From JAJYKN01 sp035516155 (GTDB lineage: Bacteria > Nitrospirota > UBA9217): DNA of 64,000 nt. The notes below the pieces were generated by a model, which did not search any database, had not been told where the DNA came from, and saw nothing but the letters and a program-made list of their open reading frames with translations. Positions 17,927 to 26,779 of the stretch are shown here, piece after piece (position 1 is the first letter of the stretch; each line of letters starts with the position of its first letter). Location of the stretch: positions 124,001-188,000 of the forward strand of contig DATJAP010000001.1 in assembly GCA_035516155.1 (NCBI GenBank). The letters run 5' to 3'. Both the position numbers and the translations under genes were made by a program.

Positions 17927-18418
17927 TTATTGTTGCTTCAACAGTTTTTCAATTTCGCCGTCATACATTTGTAAAAATTCCTTGCCGAACCCCATTTGCA
18001 TATATCGTATTACTCCGTCTTTACCGATAATAAATGCTGTCGGCAACGTTCTAAAGTTATATTCTTTTCTGATGACGCCCTTTTTGTCGATAAGGATCGT
18101 AAACGTAACTGGAACCTTCTGGATAAATTCAGTTAGAAGACTTTCTGAAGAATCGATATCGATTCCGATTATTTCAAGACCCTCATTGCCATATTTTTTA
18201 TAGAGTGCGTCGAGAGCCGGAAGTTCTTCCCGGCAGGGATCGCACCAGGGCGCCCAGAAGTCCAGGAACACCACCTTGCCTCGAAACTGCTTCAAGGTGA
18301 CTACTTCGCCGTTCACATCTACGAGGCTGAAGTCCGGCGCCGATGTTCCGACCTGACCGGCATCCGCAAAAACGGGCACGGTGAGCACCAGCAATAGTGC
18401 TATTATGACGATTTTCAC
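17927..18418 (-). CDS. TlpA/ResA-like periplasmic thiol-disulfide oxidoreductase
   Basis: A 163-aa protein. I choose the GTG at 18418, which has AGGAG seven bases upstream and begins the signal peptide (KIVIIALLLVLTVPVFADA). An ATG farther up would give a poor signal. The AhpC/TSA-Redoxin fold has PDFSLVDVNGE, the active site WAPWCDPCREELP and the cis-Pro segment FRTLPTAFIIG. Members reduce disulfides in the periplasm (ResA, TlpA). It is the first gene of an operon with the Cys-motif barrel 24 bp downstream, so it probably keeps those cysteines reduced. This is inference. Confidence 0.92.
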   Translation of the reverse strand: MKIVIIALLLVLTVPVFADAGQVGTSAPDFSLVDVNGEVVTLKQFRGKVVFLDFWAPWCDPCREELPALDALYKKYGNEGLEIIGIDIDSSESLLTEFIQKVPVTFTILIDKKGVIRKEYNFRTLPTAFIIGKDGVIRYMQMGFGKEFLQMYDGEIEKLLKQQ

Positions 18419-18508
18419 TGACTGATCTCCTGTCATGCATGTAAGATGCATCGCTGCTCGCAGCATAAGAAATGAGCTTCTGTAAGCTTGCTCATTTTAG
18501 TGCCGTTT

Positions 18509-18718
18509 TTAAACCGCATATACAGCTACTCTCCGGGAACTCAGAGAAATTCCACTCCAGAAATATCGTATCTCATGGATTGATGATGAATCGGATACTC
18601 CCGAAGTGGAGCCGAGCTTTAAAGGAAGGATCGTCTTTATGAGAATTATTCTCAGAGAGCAATGCGGACGCATGCGTATATCTGCGCCTTCCTGCTGCTG
18701 GGCAACAAGCTGACTCAA
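18509..18718 (-). pseudogene. Remnant downstream of the 94-aa paralogue A
   Basis: A 69-codon frame reads LPLKLGSTSGVSDSSSIHEI in its middle and has DNA similarity to the segment at 16131-16295, which lies in the same position relative to copy B. The similarity covers CGGCTCCACTTCGGGAGTATCCG-like sequence. It therefore marks the extent of an old tandem duplication. Whether it is still a gene is doubtful. Confidence 0.3.
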
Positions 18719-18739
18719 TAACTTCGGTTGTGTTGCAGA

Positions 18740-19024
18740 TCAGGCTTTTGGGGGGCGTTCTTCTTGAAAGGCAATTGTGGCAGGTTTCATGAGGGGCTTT
18801 ATAATCTTAGAAGTTTCTTGAAGAACCAGGGGAAGAGGATAACAAGGGCACTCCTGTATAAAAGGCATGCTTCCCCCTGACGACAGGGCTGGAGTCGCTG
18901 TATGGCAGATGTCTAGGGTGACTAGCATTGTGTGCCCGACACTGCTGCACGTGAGCGAGAAGGAAGGCGGAATGGCGATGGTGAGGGCGATAGCGAGAAG
19001 CACGACGACAGTTTGCCATTTCAT
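18740..19024 (-). CDS. Small secreted protein, LDICH family copy A
   Basis: A 94-aa secreted protein (signal MKWQTVVVLLAIALTIAIPP), paralogous along its whole length to the protein at 16393-16677. It keeps LDICHTATPALS, then SMPFIQECPCYPLP with extra Cys, and ends EERPPKA. It precedes the TlpA and barrel genes on the same strand by about 320 bp. The two copies thus bracket the TlpA-barrel operon. The function is unknown. Conserved Cys/His in a small periplasmic protein beside an RND metal pump suggests metal or thiol chemistry. Confidence 0.7.
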   Translation of the reverse strand: MKWQTVVVLLAIALTIAIPPSFSLTCSSVGHTMLVTLDICHTATPALSSGGSMPFIQECPCYPLPLVLQETSKIIKPLMKPATIAFQEERPPKA

Positions 19025-19490
19025 GAAGTTATCTTAAATGAAAGGGGCTCACGGTGTCAACATAAAGTTACAATTTTAGCCGGGTTTTAGTGAAATGAAT
19101 TCAGTAAATTAACATCGACCTGCTCTTTATGAGGTTGCTCGTCTTGGCGTATTCTCATTCATCGTTGTGTCCCTTGCTTCTTCTCGGAGCACAACAAAAT
19201 TGCCTGGCCGACCCAGGCAACGTACTCTGCAGTCCCTAGTTCTGTACATCAATAGATCTTTCTGAGCCTTTTCTTGAATGACACTGCCTATTTTTTTTAG
19301 AACGCAGGTGGAAGAAAAATAACGTGCTTTTGTTAGGACTCAAAAATAAGCATCTCCGAACATAAAACAAAAGAATCATTATGGCACCTATCTCCAGAGC
19401 CCCGGGTTCTGGCGTACCCTCATAATCAGGCAGCCGATGGAAACGCATTGGCGCTGATGAAATTCATCGTTGCGAGAGCACCGCCCGGCG
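19025..19490. other. Intergenic region with terminator and a PEP-like tail
   Basis: The left part carries the terminator at 19200-19220. On the minus strand at about 19300-19448 a frame reads DYEGTPEPGALEIGAIMILL then FYVRRCLF, which resembles a PEP-CTERM sorting tail. No body of a gene precedes it, so it may be a remnant or chance. Confidence 0.35.
19200..19220 (-). terminator. Rho-independent terminator of the czc-type operon
   Basis: A perfect 8-bp stem TTGCCTGG/CCAGGCAA with a 5-base loop is followed on the minus strand by TTTTGTTG. It lies 270 bp past the outer-membrane factor stop, the last gene of the operon. Confidence 0.65.
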
Positions 19491-20957
19491 TTACGGGCCG
19501 ACCCTGGTGAGTACATCGGACCGGTTCCACCAGCCGCCGCCCAACGCCTGGAACAGCGCCGCTGTGTCTGCGTAACGGTTGGCAAGGGACTGCACGAGAT
19601 TTATCTTCGCCTGTTGATACGCCTGTTCGGCATTCAGCAGCGCCAAATAGCTGATATCGCCCAACTCCAACTGCTTCTGCGCAATAGTGAGACCTCTGGC
19701 GGTAGCACGCTCGGCGGCGGCGGCCGCGTTCAAGGCATCCGCATCGCCTTGGACGGCGTGCAGCGTGTCGGCCACGTTCTGGAAAGCAGTGAGCACGGCG
19801 CTGCGGTACTGCGCCGCCGCCTGGTCGTAGGCCGCTTCAGCGGCACGCTGCCGGTGCAGCAATGTGCCCCCCTGAAAGATTGGCTGCGTCAGATTTGCCG
19901 CCAAAGCCCAGAAGCCGGTGCCGGAGTTGAACAACTGATTGATCGCGGTGGCGCTGGAGCCCAAATTGGCGCTCAGGGTAATGTTCGGCAGCCGATTGGC
20001 GATGTTGACGCCGATCTCTGCGCTGGCAGAGTGCAATTGCTCTTCGGCTGAGCGTACGTCCGGTCGTTGCTCCACGAGTTTGGAGGGAAGGCTCACGGGA
20101 AGCTCGTCGGGCAATTGCAACGATGAGAGTTCGAATTCCTCGGTGAGTGTCTCACTTGGGAAGCGTCCGGCAAGGCGCGCCAGCAAATCGCGTTGTTGCG
20201 CCAGCTGTTTTTCCAGCGGCGGCAGCATGGCCTGCGTTTGTGCCAGCGCCGCTTCCTGCGCTACCACGTCTAAAGTTGCAATCTGGCCAAGCTCATATTG
20301 ACGTCTCAGCAATGCAAGAGATTTGTTCTGAATATCTGTGATCTTCCTGGTTGCCTCGATCTGCCCTCGTAAAGCCGCCTCTTCTACCGCTGCGGCGACC
20401 ACATTGGAGGTCAGCGTCAGGTAAACAGCTTCGAGCTGAAAGCGTTGAGAGTCGGCCTGCGCTTTCAGCGATTCCACCTCACGTCGAGTGCCGCCGAACA
20501 CATCCGGCGCATAGGCCACGGCAACTTGAGCGGTATGAAGGCTATAGATGTTATTGCCGTTTGCCAACGCACTGGACAACACTCCGGCAGTCTTTTGACG
20601 CGTTGGATTGAAGCTGGCATCTACGCTGGGAAAGAACGCACCCTGCTGTGCATAGACGTTTTCCCAGGCGCCGCGCAGTGCGGCTTGGGCGGCTTCCAGG
20701 TCGGGATTGGACTTGAGCGCTTGTGAAATCAACTCGTTGAGCGGTTTTGAATGAAACAGTGTCCACCATTGACCGGGGATGTCCATGTTCTGCACGAAGC
20801 GCTGCGCCTCGCCTCCCTTGACCTCGACCGATGCCGTTTGTGCAGGCAGTAGCTGCTGAGTGTAGCGATCGACCGTGGGCGCGGTCGGGCGCTGGAAATC
20901 CGGTCCAACAGCACACCCGGCCAGGAAAATACATAAGATGATTATTGGTCTATACAT
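19491..20957 (-). CDS. czcC: RND outer-membrane factor lipoprotein (NodT/CzcC type)
   Basis: A 488-aa TolC-like channel with lipoprotein signal MYRPIIILCIFLAGC (lipid Cys at 15). It shows two OEP repeats with NPDLEAAQAALRGAWENVYA and QRPDVRSAEEQLHSASAEIG, the standard helical hallmarks, and FQNVADTLHAVQGDA. The ATG lies 2 bp past the pump gene stop, and its GGAGGA site is inside the pump gene, so translation is coupled. It completes the tripartite exporter across the outer membrane. The symbol is by role in the operon, not by demonstrated specificity. Confidence 0.92.
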   Translation of the reverse strand: MYRPIIILCIFLAGCAVGPDFQRPTAPTVDRYTQQLLPAQTASVEVKGGEAQRFVQNMDIPGQWWTLFHSKPLNELISQALKSNPDLEAAQAALRGAWENVYAQQGAFFPSVDASFNPTRQKTAGVLSSALANGNNIYSLHTAQVAVAYAPDVFGGTRREVESLKAQADSQRFQLEAVYLTLTSNVVAAAVEEAALRGQIEATRKITDIQNKSLALLRRQYELGQIATLDVVAQEAALAQTQAMLPPLEKQLAQQRDLLARLAGRFPSETLTEEFELSSLQLPDELPVSLPSKLVEQRPDVRSAEEQLHSASAEIGVNIANRLPNITLSANLGSSATAINQLFNSGTGFWALAANLTQPIFQGGTLLHRQRAAEAAYDQAAAQYRSAVLTAFQNVADTLHAVQGDADALNAAAAAERATARGLTIAQKQLELGDISYLALLNAEQAYQQAKINLVQSLANRYADTAALFQALGGGWWNRSDVLTRVGP

Positions 20958-20959
20958 GA

Positions 20960-23900
20960 TCATTCCTCCTTTCCCAGCGCTTGGGGCTGTGTGGTTTGAC
21001 GATGTTCCACCCATCTTTCCAGGGCGAAGTAGTAGGTCGGCAGAATAAACAGCGTGAGCAGGGTGGCAAAACCCAGACCGCCTACCACAACAGTGGCGAG
21101 GGCGCGCTGCACATCGGTGCCGATGCCGGTGGCCAATGCCGCGGGCAGCATACCCACCGTCGCCACAGTGGCGGTCATGAGCACCGGCCTGAAACGCTCG
21201 ACCGCACCAGACACTACGGCATCGCGCAACGCTATCCCCTGCTCGCGCATCCGGTTGATGTTGGCAGCCAAGATGATGCCGTTTTGCACTGCCACGCCGA
21301 ATAGCGCGATGAAGCCGACAGCGCTGGCTACATTCAGCGTCTCGCCAGTGATGTGGAGCGAGATCAGGCCTCCCAGAGTCGCCAGCGGCACCACCGCGAG
21401 GATCAAGACCGTCTGACGCATCTTGCCGAATTCGGCGAACAGGAAAATGGTCATGAGCGCCAGCACGATACCCATGATCAACGTCAATCGTGCTTGTGCG
21501 CGCTGCTGGTTCTCGAATTCACCGCCCCATTCAAGGCGATATTTCGTGTGGTCGAAGCTCACCGACTGGGCAATCTTGCGCTGTGCATCCTCCAGGTAAT
21601 CGGACAGGGCACGGTCCCTATTGTCGATTCGTACGAGCAGTGCGCGGTGGCCCATCTCGTGCGTGATGTCGCTTTCGCCGCTCTGCAGCTTGATCTGGGC
21701 AACCTGGGAAAGCGGGATCTGCGCACCCCCCGCGGTGTTCAGCGTTAGATTGCCCAATGCCTCCGGACTATTGCGGGTATTTTCCGGGAACCGCACGGTA
21801 ACGTTGTACGTCCGGTCTGCCACATAGACTGTGCTGACCGGTGCGCCGCCAACCCCGGTCTGGATCAGGTTGGTGATATCTGATACGTTGATGCCGTAGC
21901 GGGCAGCCGCTTCGCGGTCGATGTTGATGGCGATCTGGGGAATCGGAGGCTCCTGAAAGACAGAGGCGTCCGCCGTGCCCCGGATGCCGTGCAGTATGTT
22001 AACGATCTCTCCCCCAATGCGACGCAACTCATTGAGATCGTCGCCAATAATGCGGATGACCAGCGGGCTGTGCGAGCCACCGATCGCATCGTAGACCATA
22101 TCGATGATTGGCTGGCTGATGCCGATCTCGAATCCCGGCAGCTGCTGAAGGCGGGCGTTGAGTCGGCGAAGAAACTCCGCCCTGGTCTCGCCCCTGGGCC
22201 ACGTGTTGTACGGTTTCAGGCCGACAGGCGCTTCGATGTGGGAAGGCGTCCACGGGTCGGTTCCATCATCGCTGCGTCCGAGCTGGGTGATGGCATAAGA
22301 TACTTCGGGAAATTCAAGGAGCGTGCGCCTTAGTTCCCCGGCCATTTCGCTCGCCTTGTCGAGCGACAGGCCGGCCGGCAATTGCACCTGCAGCCACAAG
22401 GCGCCCTCATCCAGTTCGGGCAGGAATTCCCGGCCGATAGTCATGCCCAGCCCGATGACGGCTATCAGCGCCGCGCCACCTATTATGTATGCAATTTTCG
22501 GAACGGCCAGCATACGTTCCAATAGCAAACGGAAGCCGTTCTGCAGCCACTGAAGCGGCTGATTGTGGAAGGCCGGCCGGGGTTTACGGAAGGCCATGTA
22601 GGCCAAGCCGGGAACCAGGGTAAAAGTGCACAGGAGTGCGCCGAACAGGGCATAACCCACCGTATAGGCCATTGGCGAGAACAGCTTGGCTTCGGCCCGC
22701 TCGAACGAAAACAGCGGCAGGTAGGCTGTGATGATGATAAGGGTGGCAAAGAAAATCGGCCGCGCAACCTGTGTCGTTGTATTAAACACATCCTGCTCCC
22801 TCAAGGTAGCGGAGGGCTCCGCCTCCCGCCTTCGCAGTACGGCCTCGGTCACTACAATAGCACCATCCACAACAATGCCGAAATCGATCGCACCAAGTGA
22901 GAACAGGTTGGCAGGCATCTTTGTGAAGTGCATTACGATAAAGACGATCACGAGGGCGAAGGGGATGGTAACCGCCGCGATCAAAGCGCTGCGCGGGCTG
23001 CCGAGGAACAGAATCAGCACAATACATACCAGTCCGATGCCTTCCAGGACGGTATGCGATACCCTGTGTACCGTCTCCTGCACCAGGTCGTCCCTGTCGA
23101 TATAGGGAACGATGTGCACATCCATAGGCCCGAGTTGCTTGCTCAGTTCTGCAACTTTGGCATGGATTCCTTTCAGGACTTCTGAGGGATTTTGGTACTT
23201 GAGCAGGTCCACGATGCCTTCTATGGTGTCCGGATTGTTGTCCTTGCCGAGAATGCCCTCGCGCTCCTGGTGACTGTATGTCGTCCTGCCGAGATCGCGC
23301 ACCAGGAACGGCACGCCGTTTCGCTGAGTGACGACGATATTGCCAAGATCGCCCAGGGTACGTACCATGCCGATACCGCGGATAACATAGCCCTGTTCCC
23401 CGCGCGAGATGCGGCTGCCGCCGGCATTCGAGCTGTTGTTGTCGATAGCCGTGACCACGTCGTTGAGACCGATGCCGTATCGCTGTAGCTGGACCGGATC
23501 AAGCTCAACTTGATATTGCATGGTGAAACCGCCGAAGTTGTCGACGTTGACGACGCCAGGCACCTGCTCCAGTGCCGGGATAACAATCCAGCGCTGGATT
23601 TCCGAAAGTTCCATCAGGTTCTTGGTAGCAGACTCCAGGGTGTAGCGGTAGATTTCACCAACCGGACCTGTTAACGAATCGAGGCCCGGCTGGATGCCGG
23701 CAGGCAGGCTGACCTGATTGATCCGCTCCATGATGCGCTGACGCGACCAGTAGTCTTCGGCGCCGTCGCGAAACACCAAGGTAATGAGAGAAAGACCGAA
23801 TGTGCTGCTCGAACGCATGGAATCAAGCCCGGGGGTACCGGCCAGCGCACGCTCTAGTGGGATTGTGATCTGTTGCTCCACCTCTTCGGCGGCGAGGCCG

Positions 23901-24061
23901 GGCACCTGGGTGACAACCTGCGTGGTGACATCACCGATTTCCGGATATGCCTCAACCGACATTTTTGTCCACGAGTAATAGCCGAAAACGGCGAGCAGGA
24001 TCGCCACCATAAGTGCAACGTACCGCTTGTGAAGGCAGATGCTAATGATTCGATTAATCAT
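20960..24061 (-). CDS. czcA: Heavy-metal RND efflux pump (CzcA type)
   Basis: A 1033-aa inner-membrane proton antiporter with 12 TMs and two large periplasmic loops. TM4 carries DFGIVVDGAIVVTE, the DFG-x3-DGA form seen in divalent-cation (Zn/Co/Cd/Ni) pumps rather than the Cu/Ag CusA form. The usual Glu-Asn after it is Glu-Ala here (VTEAVLRRRE). Other family segments include AYPEIGDVTTQVVTQVPG near the N-terminus and PLATLGGLISLHITGE. It starts 8 bp inside the membrane-fusion gene and runs into the outer-membrane factor, giving one B-A-C operon. Exact metal is not determined. Confidence 0.95.
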   Translation of the reverse strand: MINRIISICLHKRYVALMVAILLAVFGYYSWTKMSVEAYPEIGDVTTQVVTQVPGLAAEEVEQQITIPLERALAGTPGLDSMRSSSTFGLSLITLVFRDGAEDYWSRQRIMERINQVSLPAGIQPGLDSLTGPVGEIYRYTLESATKNLMELSEIQRWIVIPALEQVPGVVNVDNFGGFTMQYQVELDPVQLQRYGIGLNDVVTAIDNNSSNAGGSRISRGEQGYVIRGIGMVRTLGDLGNIVVTQRNGVPFLVRDLGRTTYSHQEREGILGKDNNPDTIEGIVDLLKYQNPSEVLKGIHAKVAELSKQLGPMDVHIVPYIDRDDLVQETVHRVSHTVLEGIGLVCIVLILFLGSPRSALIAAVTIPFALVIVFIVMHFTKMPANLFSLGAIDFGIVVDGAIVVTEAVLRRREAEPSATLREQDVFNTTTQVARPIFFATLIIITAYLPLFSFERAEAKLFSPMAYTVGYALFGALLCTFTLVPGLAYMAFRKPRPAFHNQPLQWLQNGFRLLLERMLAVPKIAYIIGGAALIAVIGLGMTIGREFLPELDEGALWLQVQLPAGLSLDKASEMAGELRRTLLEFPEVSYAITQLGRSDDGTDPWTPSHIEAPVGLKPYNTWPRGETRAEFLRRLNARLQQLPGFEIGISQPIIDMVYDAIGGSHSPLVIRIIGDDLNELRRIGGEIVNILHGIRGTADASVFQEPPIPQIAINIDREAAARYGINVSDITNLIQTGVGGAPVSTVYVADRTYNVTVRFPENTRNSPEALGNLTLNTAGGAQIPLSQVAQIKLQSGESDITHEMGHRALLVRIDNRDRALSDYLEDAQRKIAQSVSFDHTKYRLEWGGEFENQQRAQARLTLIMGIVLALMTIFLFAEFGKMRQTVLILAVVPLATLGGLISLHITGETLNVASAVGFIALFGVAVQNGIILAANINRMREQGIALRDAVVSGAVERFRPVLMTATVATVGMLPAALATGIGTDVQRALATVVVGGLGFATLLTLFILPTYYFALERWVEHRQTTQPQALGKEE

Positions 24062-25217
24062 TGAGCAGCACCCCCCCCTTGACGATGATGCGGTCGCCGG
24101 GATTCAACCCCTGGTCAATGCGGGCACCATCGCCCTCTCCAAAGCCGGGAACGACCGGGCGCTTGATGAAAGTCCAGGGTGCAACCTCGACAAAAACGAC
24201 GGTGTTGTCGTTATTCATGAGCAGCGCTGAATTCGGCACGAACACCGCGGATTTCTGAGGTAGTTTGAGGCTCACAGTGGCAAACATATTGGGCTTGAAC
24301 TTGCCGTCAGGATTGGAGAAAACTATCCTCACCTTGTTGCGGCGCGTGTCCGGATCCACCACATCGCTTACGAACGCGACAGTGCCGTGAAAGATCTGTC
24401 CCGGGTAGGCTGCGAAGGATACGTCGACGGACTGCCCTCTGGCAATGCGGGCGATGTCAATCTCCGGCACGTTCGCCGTTACCCAAACCGAACCGAGGTT
24501 TGCAATCACCATAAGGGAAGCTGTCAGATCGTTGACGAACGCGCCAGGCGCGGTCATGAGTGCAGTGACGCTTCCGGTCATTGGCGCAGTTAGTGTCAGG
24601 AGGCGTGACCCGTCTTTCGACTGAGACGGTACGCCGATTTGTTTGAGCCGCGCTTCGGCGCGGTTGAACTCGGCCTTGGCTTGGGCATAATCGCTTTCGG
24701 CCTGCTCCAGGTCCTTGAGGGCACCGGCGCCGGCTTCGTGCAGGCCATGTACGCGCTCCAGCGTGTGCTCAGCATGTTGCAGTGCGTCTCGCGCCTTGTC
24801 GTCATCAGCATACGCCTGCGCAAGATCGCCCGATTCGATCACGGCAAGCGGCTGGCCTTTTACAACATGGTCGCCCAGCCTGACTCCGAGCTTGACCACT
24901 CTGCCAGCCACTGGTGGCAGAATGTTGACCGTGCGTGCGGGGTCAGCCTCCACCACGGCCGGCGACACGAGCATGTGGGGGCTATCAGTTACGGCGACCT
25001 GTTGCACGAGCAAACGTGAACGCAGTGCAGAAACCTGGGGTATGATGAATTTGTCGCCTTGACGGACGAGAGCGGGCGGTGCAGTCTCCTGCACGGCAGC
25101 GTGACTGGACGAGTGGAACAAGTGTGTGCCGAACTCAATGCCCAGCACAAAAAACATAATCGCGACGCCTATGAAAGCGAAGCGCTTTTGCCGTGCATGG
25201 TCATTTACAATAGACAT
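24054..25217 (-). CDS. czcB: RND membrane-fusion protein (CzcB type)
   Basis: A 387-aa periplasmic adaptor with a GGAGGT site. The N-terminal anchor is FAFIGVAIMFFVLGIEFGTHLF, followed by a lipoyl/barrel-sandwich region (PPVAGRVVKLGVRLGDHVVK, SGDLAQA), a coiled-coil hairpin (about 145-195) and beta-barrel and membrane-proximal parts ending GLNPGDRIIVKGGVLL. It joins the CzcA-like pump to the outer channel. First intact gene of the operon. No His-rich metal-binding N-terminus is seen; a separate His-rich gene just upstream is broken. Confidence 0.94.
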   Translation of the reverse strand: MSIVNDHARQKRFAFIGVAIMFFVLGIEFGTHLFHSSSHAAVQETAPPALVRQGDKFIIPQVSALRSRLLVQQVAVTDSPHMLVSPAVVEADPARTVNILPPVAGRVVKLGVRLGDHVVKGQPLAVIESGDLAQAYADDDKARDALQHAEHTLERVHGLHEAGAGALKDLEQAESDYAQAKAEFNRAEARLKQIGVPSQSKDGSRLLTLTAPMTGSVTALMTAPGAFVNDLTASLMVIANLGSVWVTANVPEIDIARIARGQSVDVSFAAYPGQIFHGTVAFVSDVVDPDTRRNKVRIVFSNPDGKFKPNMFATVSLKLPQKSAVFVPNSALLMNNDNTVVFVEVAPWTFIKRPVVPGFGEGDGARIDQGLNPGDRIIVKGGVLLND

Positions 25218-25304
25218 GCAATACCTCCAAAATCAGGACGGGCCTGTAATTATAAATTCTGAAGTCAAAAAATCCATGAGCGTTGCATTCAGATTTCATT
25301 TCAT

Positions 25305-25579
25305 TCACTGACAGGGAATGCCGATCTTGATTTCTGTGAATTCAATCACGCCATGGATAGAGCTCATGGCCGTACGCGTGATATGCTGGACTGTCCCCTT
25401 GTTTGCATCATGTCCGTGCTTACCGTTTATTTCGAGCTGGTGCTTTCCCTTGCCCTATGTGCTGGCTCGCGTCGTCCATAATGATCGTGTCAGCTTATAA
25501 AGTCCGCTGTCATGCCAACATCTGTTATGAATGTCATTACCAAAACCGTTGGCACGTTTTTCGCGTTGATCCTGCTCAT
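25305..25579 (-). pseudogene. Broken His-rich secreted protein gene upstream of czcB
   Basis: Minus-strand reading from an ATG at 25579 gives MSRINAKNVPTVLVMTFI (signal-like) up to a TGA at 25490-25492. The same frame continues HDHYGRREPAHRA. After a shift, HQLEINGKHGHDANKGTVQH runs on to EIKIGIPCQ and a stop at 25305. Joined, this would be a roughly 90-aa exported His-rich protein 88 bp ahead of the czcB gene on the same strand. Small metal-binding or regulatory proteins often head such operons. One stop and one frameshift suggest decay, or sequencing errors. Confidence 0.45.
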
Positions 25580-25669
25580 GTCTATTGTTTCAAATAACAA
25601 CTGCCTCCGTGTGCAGATGCCGCATAAGCGATACATAAGAAGACCGATATGTTGCTTTTGTGACATTCG

Positions 25670-25855
25670 TTACTGCGTCATCCCCCTCTGCAATACCATA
25701 TTGGTGAAAATCGTCGCGTCGTCCCCATTTCCCATCTGCGATGCCATGCCTGATGACGCTCTTGAAAACATCCAGAGATCAATTCCCATCTTTTCGGCTT
25801 TGCTCAATGCAGTGCCTTTGGAGCCTGTCCCTTGCCCCACCACAACGATGGTCAT
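25670..25855 (-). CDS. Small ORF directly behind a near-perfect Fur box
   Basis: A 61-aa frame starting 12 bases after the Fur box at 25870-25888. It reads MTIVVVGQGTGSKGTALSKAEKMGID, the last part resembling the GSKLxKAEKLGI segment of BRCT domains, but it is too short for a full domain and shows no clear ribosome site. It may be a real iron-regulated small protein, a gene fragment, or cover for an iron-regulated small RNA on this strand. I cannot decide among these. Confidence 0.35.
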   Translation of the reverse strand: MTIVVVGQGTGSKGTALSKAEKMGIDLWMFSRASSGMASQMGNGDDATIFTNMVLQRGMTQ

Positions 25856-25869
25856 GAATTTTCTTTGTT

Positions 25870-25888
25870 GTTAATGATATTCATTATC
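25870..25888. promoter_or_regulatory. Fur box, 17 of 19 consensus bases
   Basis: The sequence GTTAATGATATTCATTATC matches the 19-bp Fur palindrome GATAATGATAATCATTATC at 17 positions by direct count. It lies between the end of fur and the start of a 61-codon frame on the minus strand. It predicts iron-dependent repression of a transcript running leftward, or rightward if an unseen + strand start exists. Confidence 0.7.
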
Positions 25889-25906
25889 ATCTTAAAGGCA
25901 AAAAAA

Positions 25907-26332
25907 TCACCTGCAGTTTCTGCAAATTCCATAAATCTCAAGCTTATGTCGCTGAGGGATAAAGTCGTTCGCCTCGGCAAGTTTATTCTGAAGCATCTCT
26001 ATTTTCTCGTCGTGAACCTCAATGAATGCTCCACACTTCAGGCAGATCAGATGATCGTGATGCTCCCGTTCGTAATGCAACTCAAATCTCGCCCTGTTGT
26101 TGCCGATCTTGATTTCGTCCGCGATGCCGCATTCTGACAGAAACTTCAGATTGCGGTGAACCGTGGCATATCCAATGTGCGGATTCTTCTTTCTGACAAT
26201 GCTATACAAATCCTCAACGGTAATATGTTTTTTGGCCGAAAGAAACGCTTCCAAAATGGCTTCCCGCTGGCTTGTATACCGCAGCCCACGGTCTTTCAAG
26301 CAATCAATGAAAATCTCTCTCGCTTCCTTCAT
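25907..26332 (-). CDS. fur: Fur-family metalloregulator
   Basis: A 141-aa Fur-type repressor. The ATG at 26332 begins MKEAREIFIDCLKDRGLRYT; a longer frame upstream has no ribosome site. The winged helix has RYTSQREAILEAFL and GYATVHRNLKFLSECG. The metal region has HHDHLICLKCGAFIEVHDE with CxxC, and the protein ends CRNCR, a second CxxC, so both structural zinc cysteine pairs are present. A Fur-box-like sequence stands about 30 bp upstream, suggesting autoregulation, and a second, near-perfect box lies just downstream. PerR or Zur identity is possible but the box type favours Fur. Confidence 0.9.
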   Translation of the reverse strand: MKEAREIFIDCLKDRGLRYTSQREAILEAFLSAKKHITVEDLYSIVRKKNPHIGYATVHRNLKFLSECGIADEIKIGNNRARFELHYEREHHDHLICLKCGAFIEVHDEKIEMLQNKLAEANDFIPQRHKLEIYGICRNCR

Positions 26333-26360
26333 CACGACCCCGGTCCTGTTTAATAATATT

Positions 26361-26379
26361 GATAATGATAATCGTTTGC
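26361..26379. promoter_or_regulatory. Fur-box-like site upstream of fur
   Basis: GATAATGATAATC followed by a degenerate right half (GTTTGC) matches the first 13 bases of the Fur consensus exactly. It lies in the promoter region of fur and suggests autoregulation. Confidence 0.6.
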
Positions 26380-26779
26380 AACGATACGACAAATCATGCC
26401 GGCTTGTCAAGACCTTTTTTCTAGGTTTTCAATTAACTTTCCTTGTAATCTCTCATTACGAATGGAAGTATGGTCGCGACAATGAAATCGGAGTCGATTT
26501 GTATTTTGGACCTCCCCTGCAGTATTTGTTTTTCTATAATAAATATTTATCCACCGTCCTTTCAGGATTCATTTCGGCCTTTTCTTTTCCGTCAACATCT
26601 ATATGGCGAAACTATCACGGATTCTGGAGAGCGAATAATTGGGAAACATTCTGGTGATTGCGTAATTTGATATTTGACGATTGTTTCATCTTCTCGAAAC
26701 TGCAGGCTCACAGATGATCCCCGAGGAACCCCTGGTTTGATTTATGCGAAGAAATCCTCTTGTGACGAATAGGGCGCTG

